Shown here one piece after another: positions 56,021 through 64,000 of a stretch of 64,000 nucleotides of DNA. Position 1 is the stretch's first letter, and the number at the start of each line of letters is the position of its first letter. Source of the DNA: Chamaecrista fasciculata (lineage: Eukaryota > Streptophyta > Magnoliopsida > Fabales > Fabaceae); NCBI GenBank assembly GCA_003254925.1, contig QANZ01003163.1:1-64000 (forward strand). The letters are read 5' to 3'. The notes under the pieces were generated by a model. It searched no databases. It was not told the DNA's origin and saw only the letters and a program-made list of their open reading frames with translations. A program made the translations under genes and the position numbers.

Positions 56021-57033
56021 ATTTCATAAGGCCGAATTTGAACATTTTGAGGATTTGGCATCGTGAAACTCTGCACTAAACTGTCCATACGCTGATCCAT
56101 GCGACGACACATATCCGTGAGTTGATCAATTCTTGGATCCGAAGGTGCTGAAAAAAGACTAACTTCATTAACTCCCAAAGGTGATGGTTGTTGTCTATTG
56201 TAATCTCTTGCATCAGAATTGAAAGTTTGAGAAGCCGAAGCCATAATGGTAATAAGCTCCCGAGCTTGGGATGGTGTCTTTGTCATAAAATGGTCTCCCG
56301 CTGATGCATCAATCATTCTTCTCTCACCATGGAGAAGCCCTTCATAAAAGTAAGTCAGGAGAGATTGCTCTTGAATCCCATGTTGTAGGCAACTAGCAAA
56401 TAACTTCTTAAACCTCTCCCAATAGTCATACAGAGAGAGTCTCACAATCCTTTTGCTTAATGCCCGAAATTTCACGTCTGAGGTTTATAGCACGAGTGGC
56501 CGGGAAAAATCTGTCCAAAAAGATCCGTTCCAATTGATCCCAAGTAGTGATGGACTCGGGAGTCAAGTAGAATAGCCACTCTTTTGCTGCATCTTACAAA
56601 GAGAAAGTAAATGCCCTCAGTTTAACATCATCCACGGTCACATTCTGTGGCTTTATAGCAACACAAACAACATGAAATTCTTGGAGATGCTTATAGGGGT
56701 CTTCATTTTGCAAACCCCTGAACTTGGGCAGCAGCTGAATAAGTCCAGATTTCAGCTCCAAATTCACAGCCAAAGCGGGTGGAGCAATGCACAGTGGGGT
56801 ATGATTAATTGGCGATGCATTACACTCTTGTAGAGTTCGCTCTTCTGCAGCTGGTACTATGGGCATAGCAGGTGCAGCTGGTGCAGCTGCAACTTTCCGA
56901 TTCAGATCCATTTCAGCAAGACTTGCAATGTAGAACTTTGTTTTTGCAATGCAGATTCTTTCCTTAACCTCCTAGCAGTCTTCTCAATTTCTGGATCAAA
57001 CAATTGCTCTTTTCCACGAGTAGTCCTGGTCAT
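56021..57033 (-). pseudogene. Athila-like gag (family B), frameshifted and truncated
   Basis: On the minus strand it starts at 57033 with MTRTTRGKEQLFDPEIEKTA, the usual Athila gag start. Frame changes follow: LLPKFRGLQNEDPYKHLQEF in one frame, then the EWL/ITTWDQLERIFLDRF stretch, then LYDYWERFKKLFASCLQHG in a third. The zinc knuckle is missing because the copy stops at about 56021, where the family D segment begins. A Pack-MULE is inserted exactly at the start codon. Confidence 0.8.
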
Positions 57034-57041
57034 ACAAAAAA
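57033..57041. repeat. Left target-site duplication of Pack-MULE 2
   Basis: TACAAAAAA is repeated exactly at 58293-58301. Its first base is also the first base of the gag start codon on the minus strand. Confidence 0.93.
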
Positions 57042-57368
57042 GGCTTAAGTGCACTTTTGGTCCCAATACTATGACTAAGGTTTCAATTTGGTCCCATAAC
57101 TATTTTTGTTGCAGATTTGGTCCCAAACCTTCGCAAAAAGTTTCACCGTTAGTCCCCTGGTCACTTCCGTCCAATTTTCGCCGTTAAGTGTGACGTGGCA
57201 GTCTGACTGGGATGCTGACGTGGCAAAATCAAATGAGATGGAGTAAGTTAGGATCAATATGTAACATTTCATAACTTCTCTGGACTGAACGCATAATTTT
57301 ATCCCAAATCAAAGTCATCTTCTTCCTCTGTTTTCCTAGAAAAACCCTTAATTCCTTCACATCCATCC

Positions 57369-57938
57369 ATGGCTATTCTTCTGGGTCCACCTGAAATTCA
57401 TCAATCCAAATCCACACAAGATGATGCTCCATCCTCTACTGGCGACCCTTTCGTCGATCTCATGGTCGCCAATTTCAACAACACTCTCAATAATCGTCCA
57501 CCTTTGGGTTTCACCGAAAATTCATCTCTCACATTCCTCTCTACTTCAGATCCATGCCTCGATTTCTTCTTCCATGTCGTTCCTGATACTCCCTCTCACT
57601 CTGTAACTCGAAGACTTCAGTTAGCTTGGTCTCACGATTCTCTCACCTCCCTCAAGCTCATCTGCAATCTCCGAGGTGTCAGAGGAACCGGAAAATCCGA
57701 CAAGGAAGGATTCTACGCTTGCGCTCTCTGGCTTCACCACAATCACCCCAAAACTCTCGCCGGAAATGTCTCCTCCTTCGCCGATTTCGGTTACTTCAAG
57801 GACTTGCTCGAGATTCTTTACAGGATTCTCGAGGGTTTCGATGTTCGAATGCTTCAGAAACAAGAATTGCAACAGACTGACGTCGCTCTCGCCGCCGTCC
57901 TTTTCCTAATCCTCACCTCCGGCGCCGGTGAGGATTAG
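57369..57938 (+). pseudogene. Captured 5' part of a DUF2828-like gene
   Basis: The 189-codon ORF begins MAILLGPPEIHQ. It contains DPFVDLMVANFNN, PCLDFFFHVVPDTP, LKLICNLRGVRGTGKSDKEG, LHHNHPKTLAGN and FGYFKDLLEILYRILEG. I recognise this as the start of the plant DUF2828 family, proteins of roughly 600 residues related to TROVE/vWA RNA-binding proteins, whose function in plants is not settled. Only about the first 175 residues are present; the vWA part is missing. The end of the ORF lies in an inverted repeat (57900-57944), so its last residues are a by-product of the capture. The reading frame itself is undamaged. Confidence 0.8.
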
Positions 57939-57944
57939 GAAAAG
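57900..57944. repeat. Perfect 18-bp inverted repeat at the capture border
   Basis: CTTTTCCTAATCCTCACC (57900-57917) is followed by a 9-base loop and by GGTGAGGATTAGGAAAAG (57927-57944). The repeat turns the end of the captured coding sequence back on itself. Confidence 0.95.
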
Positions 57945-58326
57945 ATAGACCGAAGATGGGAGATATAGTAACAGAGATGAAGAACAAGAAAATTTTCGTC
58001 AAAATTACAGATTGACCCCAAGAGTTTATAGAGTATATTGTGGAATGAGTACAGAGAAGTTATGAAATGTTACATATTGATCCTAATTTAGTCCATCTCA
58101 TTTGATTTTGCCACGTCAGCATCCCAGTCAGACTGCCACGTCACACTTAATGGCGAAAATTGGACGGAAGTGACCAGGGGACTAACGGTGAAACTTTTTG
58201 CGAAGGTTTGGGACCAAATCTGCAACAAAAATAGTTATGGGACCAAATTGAAACCTTAGTCATAGTATTGGGACCAAAAGTGCACTTAAGCCTACAAAAA
58301 ATAAAGCTCAAATCAGTCAATAGGTC

Positions 58327-58346
58327 CCCGTTTTGCAACGACGCCA
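58327..58346 (-). promoter_or_regulatory. Primer-binding site of element B
   Basis: The minus strand reads TGGCGTCGTTGCAAAACGGG, a slightly mutated form of the Athila primer-binding site seen at 47409. It lies close behind the LTR end at 58352. Confidence 0.75.
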
Positions 58347-58351
58347 AAACT

Positions 58352-59366
58352 TGTTCGTGGCCGAAACCAACAAATTAAATCCTACTACTTCGAGTTTCTT
58401 AATTTTGCAAATAGTGGTGAGTAGGGTCGATTCCAACGGGGAAGAATGACTAAGATTCAAGCTTAAAAATAACAATAAAACTTAAAGTGAAGAGTGTTGT
58501 GAATTATGATTCTAAATGATGAAAAACTTAAAGTAAAGAGAAGTAATTTGGTTAAGGATTCAATTAACAAAGTAAGCAAGAAAATGGTTTGAGGAAATTC
58601 AACAATAAAAACATCTAGTCGAGTTGTATATTGAAATGGAGTTTCTCATGTTAATCATTGACAAAACATTTTATAACCTTGAGTTTGCTTAGCTTGAAGA
58701 AAAATAAGATTTCATCAATATCTCACAAAAATCAGAAGTTGGAACCGACCTACCTTCATTTATCTCAAACTCTTAAGTAACAAACTCTCAAGTTCAAGAA
58801 CAATTAAAGCAAGAGATGAATTAAGCCTAATTGAACTAGGTCTCAGTGGTGGTAGCTAAACAAGAGATTCCTTCTCATACTTTTGTAAATAGAAATGAAG
58901 TTATTCTACTAACAAAGCATGTGTCACTTCTCTAAACATCAAACAAAGATTTGAGCCTAGATGACAAGATTAATCAAGAATGAAATACAATTAGGAGCTC
59001 TCTAACATAATCCATCCAAGACAATCATAAAATGAAATCAGAGAGAGGATCAAAACTCAAAGAAAATAATATTGCATTAAGATCAAAGTATAGTCTCAAA
59101 TCATGAAATTCTCCAAATCTCTATACAACCAAGCTAGATTAGAGGTCTAGCCTCTAATATTCATGACAAAAACGAAATTAAAGCTAAGGAAAAGAAGAAA
59201 AACTAATGGAGATGAAGATAGGTTGAAGATGCGGCTGAGTCTTCTCCAAATTTGCTTCCCAATTAATATATTTTAATTAGACCAAATATATTTTAATTAG
59301 AAAAACATATTAATTAGTCTAATTACAATATATTTTAATTAACATATTAATTGCTTCCCAGTTATT
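58352..59366 (-). mobile_element. 5' LTR of element B (partial)
   Basis: On the minus strand the LTR ends CGGCCACGAACA directly before the primer-binding site. The end of the LTR contains GGAATCGACCCTACTCACC, a typical stretch near the end of Athila-like LTRs. The other end is lost where the family A LTR begins at 59367. No gene is seen. Confidence 0.65.
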
Positions 59367-60770
59367 TGATCAGCCCAAATTATAATATATTGTAATTAGA
59401 CCAATTAATATGCTAAGGGCTGCACCAAGGTATGACATAATAAAGTGGATAAAATAGATTATTTAGCATTTATTTTTTGTACTTTATAAATAGGTGCTAC
59501 TTAATGGTTTATTTAGTGCTTCAGATATCCAAACAGGGCCAAACCAAAAGGGAAACATCTAGAATCAACGAAAAGATCACACAAGCACAAGAAACGCTTG
59601 TGCCGTTGGATGAGCCGCCGGCACATGGTAGCAATTTCCCCGGCAAACATCTCTGAGAGTATATGACGTCAGCACGTAAGCTTCAGCGCAATTTTAGGCT
59701 GAGCCGTTACTTGAGGCGATGGCCCAAGTAGGAATTCTCACGGCACATGCAACTAAATGGCTAAAAGATATATATTGGACGGCCAGGATTCAAGATGTCA
59801 AGATACAGTTGAGATATTCTGCATATCTCGCTGTGCCGCGATCCTCGGCCGTCGGCACATCCTGCAACCCATAGCAAATTCAGTTCCACAACTTGCGGAC
59901 CAAGTTTACCACTCATGCCTATAAATAGAACTCGTCATTCCACGCTCAAATAACCAAGTTCCAGTCTAGTAGCAAAATAATTTAGAATATTTTAGAGTTT
60001 CTCTGCCTAGAGCACGAGTAACTAATTAGGTAGATACTTGAGGAATGCCTCAAGGATGTGACTTGAGTTCATCATGTTCTTCATAGAGTCTAGATGTTGA
60101 TGTTGCATTTATGAAGTATTCTCAATTCCATCATGGTAAGTGTTGAGTTGTTTATACATTAGATTGATAGTTCAATACTATATTAGGGATAATTGTTGGT
60201 ATTCTCGGAGTCTATCTCTTTCACGATTAATAAAGTTTGCTCTTCAAACATGTTTACATGGTTGGTCTATGAAGAGTGTTCTATCTATCTTAGAAAGTAT
60301 GATTATTAGGATTTTTCTTCATTATTCATATTTTATCAATAATCCGATATTGCAATAATAAAGATTGCCTTGAAGATCAATAAACAAATGCTCATATTCC
60401 CCAGTCTTGGTTGAGTTATCCATCCTAATCCTAATCCTAATCCATCCTAAATACATCAATGAATATGGTTAATTAAATTCACATTAATCATCTGCTTTTA
60501 ATCTTTTATGAACTATGATAGTCCATCTCTAAGGTTTTTCTCAAGTATTGTTTTATTATTCATTATTCATATATTCCTGACACTTTTACAATCAAAATTA
60601 TAAACTACAACCTTCATCACAATTCTCTTAGTCTCATCACATTGAGTTCCGCGAGAGATTCGACATTGGGTTAGCATCTATACTATATTCTAATAAATAT
60701 AGTAATACTTGCGAGGCTCGAGTATTATTAAATTTGGCTCGCTTGACACCTTACGACGGGTGTCCGACCA
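59367..60770 (+). mobile_element. Athila LTR, family A, complete or nearly so
   Basis: It starts TGATCAGCCCAAA and ends GGGTGTCCGACCA. It is the closest relative of the 5' LTR at 43995-47403 and may be the partner 3' LTR of that element, separated from it by later insertions. The TATA box CTATAAATAGAA is at about 59920. The usual polypurine tract is not seen before it, so it may equally be a lone LTR. Confidence 0.8.
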
Positions 60771-60806
60771 ATTACCTTGGACCTTTGGATATTATCAATT
60801 GCATAT

Positions 60807-62235
60807 TGATCTGACCATATTTCATCATGTATTTTAGGGACATTTTAGGGCATTTTATATTCATTTGGGATTCATTTGCATGCCTTTATGTCCTTTTATG
60901 ATGAAATATGATGCCTTGAGGTTTGATGATTATTTGGACTATTTTGTGAGTAATTGTGTGGTTTTCTCGGGTTTAATCTTTATTACTTGATTGATCCTCT
61001 TTATCCAGAGAATTCACTTAGTTTCTCGATGTTCTTGATAGGTTTTAATGAAGTCCAAAGTGTTGAAATACTTCAAGGAAGGTTTAAGGATGCTTGGAGA
61101 CGAGTCAGGGACCAAAATGAAAACGAACTAAAGTTGCTGGAAAAACCGCCGCCAGAACCGCCGCCATGCACAGCCGCGGCGAGTCCGCGGCGGGTCTCTC
61201 TGGAAAAACAGCTGCGGGAACCGCCGCCATGCACAGCCGCGGCGGGTCCGCGGCGAGTTCGCGATAATGTGTAATTTAGCAGGCCCAAGCCCGATTTGGA
61301 TGATTCAGACCTAAATTTCTTGGGGATAAGCCGAAAATAACATATATGAGAGGTTCTTAGGTTATTTAAAGGGGGAGGAACCCTAGAGACACACTGGACA
61401 CCATCTCCTTCATCCCCTCTCTTCTCCCACCTTCATCCATGGTTATTTTGGAGGCTAGGAGGCTTGTTGAAGCCGAATCTCTCTCCATGAGCAGCTAGAT
61501 TCCACACCAATAAGAGGATTGGAGGAGGCCCGAGCTTGGTTCTACACTTAGGGAGTTTTACTTTACTCTTTTCATCGTTTTATATTATGGTTTGAGTTTT
61601 TCTTGGTTAGAGAACTTGTAATTCTGATATTGATTATGAATTTGAGATTGAATTTTGGATTCTGATATGTATTGATTATTCTTGTCTTCATTATGATCCG
61701 TTCGGATACGTTGTAGTTGGTTTGACTAATAATTGGGATAAGTTTCTCTTTGATAACTTAGTCTGAGTTATAGAGTTGCCTGAATTCTTGATTTTATCTC
61801 GTCATTAGCTTCATTGAAGTGATTATCTTGGTTATGTTTATAATTGAGTTAATTGCTATGTTTAACGGTAGTGGACAACTTTAGTAAATGGTTTGTGAAG
61901 TAATTACTCCGATCTTTATAAGCTAGGAAGGCCGAATTCAACTCCTCTGGTGGGTGTTTCCATCAATAAGTGTCTTATCTATCTTTATCGCTTTTGTTTA
62001 TCTTTTGCTTATTAATCAAAAACCCCAAAAATATTATTGCTTTATTTAATTATTGTTTTAGGTCTTAGACAAACAATTAAAGAACAAATTTTCTTTGTTT
62101 TTACCCAATTGGTGATAACTTGGTATCTTTTACGATTAAACCTTGCACAAAAGTTCCTCGAGAGATCGACTCGGATTGCACCACTATAGTGCATTAATTC
62201 CGGTATTTTTGACCACCTAACGACGGGTGCGGTCA
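60807..62235 (+). mobile_element. Solo LTR, family C (Athila-like)
   Basis: It starts TGATCTGACC and ends CGACGGGTGCGGTCA, flanked by CATAT at 60802-60806 and 62236-62240. The end resembles family A (CGACGGGTG). No primer-binding site follows. It contains a CpG-rich duplicated stretch at 61137-61263. Confidence 0.88.
61137..61263. repeat. 63-bp CpG-rich tandem duplication in an LTR
   Basis: Two adjacent copies share ACCGCCGCCATGCACAGCCG and a CCGCGGCG stretch. They lie in the promoter part of the LTR and stand out sharply from the AT-rich surroundings. Confidence 0.85.
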
Positions 62236-62240
62236 CATAT

Positions 62241-63280
62241 GTTAACACTATGTTCCTTTCACCTCATTCTAATCCAATGAGGGACAATTGTTTTCCAAAT
62301 ATCATCCCTTTAAGATTGCATTACCATAGCCTGTTAGGGATGCATCAAAGTAGAATACACCATCTCTTCTCTTTATGGCAAAGTTGAAAGTCCATAATTA
62401 TGAAGACTGACACGAGTTTCCCCAACTCTAGTTACTAAAAACTTTTGAAGTCAATAATCAACGATGAGGGAAATAAAAAGGGAGAATTTACAATTTACAT
62501 ATAGAAAAGAAGAAATAAAAGTGGGAAACGACAAATGTGGACAGCGTAATAGTACGATAATGGGGTGAATGTCTTGGGAAGGATAGGTGCATCTTTCCAA
62601 AGACTTATAGGGATTCATTCACATGTTTCCTTATCCCCAAACGTATGTTAATTTTAATTCTTTACCATTCATACTACACAAATCTTAGTTCAGATTTACT
62701 CTCTTCAAAAAAATTCCTAAATTGTAAGAATGAAGAAAAAGAACATATATAAATGAAATGTTCATTTTTATTATTGTTTACTTACTAATGTTTTTATTTA
62801 AAAAAAAACCTATATTTAAACTAAGCAGAGTGAATGAGAAGTAATGTAACAATTATTGAGTTCTTTAAGAATGGATTTTTTGGTTTGAAGGAGATTGAAT
62901 GTATTGACAAAACTTTGTTGGTACAGATAATATTGAGTTTGATAAAATCATCTCCAATTATTGGTTTAGGAAATATTACTTAAAGAAAACAATTCAATAC
63001 CCTACTTTTGTTTTTCCTTTTTGGGTCAAGCCCTAAATCTCTAATTACGGCCCTCAAAAGGGCAATGCATTATGTTTGAGCCTCCAGAGTTAGAAATACT
63101 AACACCACCCAACCAAACCTGGGTATCATATTCATGTGGAGTGGGCCTTTGCCTTCATTTCAAAATATCAAGATTCACAATGGGTTTTTTTATTTGAATA
63201 ATACAAATAAATTAATTATGTATTACTATACCCATCTCTTTTGCTTATTTCCCCAGATGAGATACGCACTGACACATTGC
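62241..63280. other. Gene-free stretch
   Basis: No gene, LTR end or inverted repeat was recognised. Short frames only. Confidence 0.5.
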
Positions 63281-63510
63281 TATTTCAGACCCGACAGACC
63301 AATCAGCCGGTACCACGTGGCACCGGCTGATTTTATTTTTTTAAAAAAAATTCTGAAATAGCGCCACTGGAACGCTATTCAGCTCTGAATAGCGTCCCAG
63401 TGGCACTATTTCAGAGTGATTTGACAGCTCTAAAAATCAGTCAAAAAAAAAAATATTTGACCGGTCAGTCAAATTTGAATTTTGCCTGTTGCCCTTTTGC
63501 CTATAAAAGG
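63281..63510 (+). promoter_or_regulatory. Palindrome-rich promoter-like region
   Basis: 63303-63330 is a 28-base near-palindrome centred on CCACGTGG (a G-box). 63353-63382 and 63385-63414 are 30-base inverted arms, 28 of 30 matching, with a 2-base spacer. TTGACCGGTCA-like words follow at about 63457. The TATA box CTATAAAAGG is at 63501-63510. A G/T- and G/A-rich transcript leader comes next. It could drive a host gene or the LTR or end of a transposon lying to the right. Confidence 0.5.
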
Positions 63511-63519
63511 CGTTTGTGT

Positions 63520-63905
63520 GTGTGGGTGATGAAGCATTTAAGTGTGTGTGGTGAGGAAGCAATTTTAGTGAGAGTGAAGTGTGAGTGTGTGAGAGTGAAG
63601 TGAGGTGTGTGAGTGTGTGTGAGAGTGTGTGAGTGTTGTGTGTGGTGAGTGAGAGTGTGAGAGTGAAAGTGAGAGAGGGTGGAAGAAGGAAGAAGAAGAA
63701 GGAAGAAGGAGAAAGAGGAGGAGATGTAAGTATAGTATTTTTAATTAAATTAAATATATTTTCTGAATTTATTTTAATTTTTTGTTGTTATTGTTGGTAG
63801 TAAATTTTTAGAAATTAAAGTGACTAATTTTTTTTATTTATGTTTATTAATTTTTGATTAGCTGAAAGAGGTGAAGAAAGATGAATTAAGAAAGAAGATT
63901 AAAAG
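63520..63905 (+). other. Possible first exons of a gene or element running off the window
   Basis: A GTGTGAGAGTGA-type leader ends at a strong donor GAGAT/GTAAGT (63725/63726). A 44-base exon (63862-63905) is bounded by TGATTAG and GTAAAT. No ATG with an open frame was found, so if real these exons are untranslated or the coding part lies beyond 64000. Confidence 0.35.
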
Positions 63906-64000
63906 GTAAATTTTATTTTGTTAGTTAATGTTAATGATTTTTGTTGATATTTTTTGATATTTTGTTAGTTAAATAAAATTTGTTATAATTTAGATAATTT

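Larger units (their letters stand above)
57042..58292 (+). mobile_element. Pack-MULE 2 (same TIR family, different cargo)
   Basis: The element is 1251 bp. The left TIR (57042-57309, 268 bp) differs from that of Pack-MULE 1 by only a few bases. The right TIR covers about 58050-58292. The ends are GGCTTAAGTGCAC and GTGCACTTAAGCC, with a perfect 9-bp duplication. There is no transposase. The cargo (57310-58049) is GC-rich relative to its surroundings and begins with a complete host gene start. Confidence 0.93.

Noticed and set aside
60954..61274. 106-codon ORF with repeated PPPCTAA stretches
   Set aside because: It is the translation of the CpG-rich duplication inside a solo LTR.

Overview
This is plant nuclear DNA, almost certainly from a eudicot: AT-rich, with plant-type LTR retrotransposons (Ty3/Gypsy Tat and Athila lineages, Ty1/Copia), Mutator-like and hAT elements, many foldback MITEs, a tRNA-derived SINE and one intact host gene. 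That gene is a UDP-glycosyltransferase of the UGT85 type (minus strand, 19917-23299, three exons, 492 codons). No CRISPR, rRNA or bacterial-type operon was seen. The species cannot be fixed from the sequence.

Layout. 1-793 is the end of an LTR whose full-length relative lies at 44836-46911. 794 to about 7743 is a decayed minus-strand Tat-lineage Gypsy element (gag, protease, damaged RT, two RNase H domains, integrase). 9662-16353 is an internally deleted minus-strand Copia element with both LTRs, PBS, PPT and a GTGAC target-site duplication (TSD). An Athila-family LTR sits inside it (11423-14326), and a Mutator-like Pack-MULE sits inside that LTR (12607-14039).

16359-19655 is gene-poor and holds a hAT MITE. 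The UGT85 gene follows, with foldback elements in both introns and just behind its stop codon. 23500-44000 has no intact gene. It is a patchwork of foldback and hAT elements, a second type of MULE (27909-28888), a large inverted-repeat structure (30502-38960) with other elements inserted, a host gene fragment next to a CACTA-type terminus, diverged tandem repeats and a SINE.

43995-54900 is a defective Athila element: a 5' LTR carrying a nested solo LTR, a PBS, gag-protease split by an inverted solo LTR of the same family, no RT or integrase, and a downstream transposon-protein ORF with its own TATA box and a probable intron. 55022-59366 contains an LTR-like segment and the 5' part of a second, minus-strand Athila-like element. 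A second Pack-MULE (57042-58292) is inserted at its gag start codon. Two more Athila-type LTRs follow (59367-60770 and 60807-62235). The right edge (63300-63905) looks like a promoter with strong palindromes, a TATA box and two splice-bounded exons.

The most interesting feature is the pair of Pack-MULEs. They share nearly identical terminal inverted repeats of about 240-330 bp, each has a perfect 9-bp TSD, and they carry two unrelated host genes: a complete 181-codon PNRC-motif-like ORF and the first part of a DUF2828-like gene. The family is therefore an active or recently active gene-capturing system in this genome.
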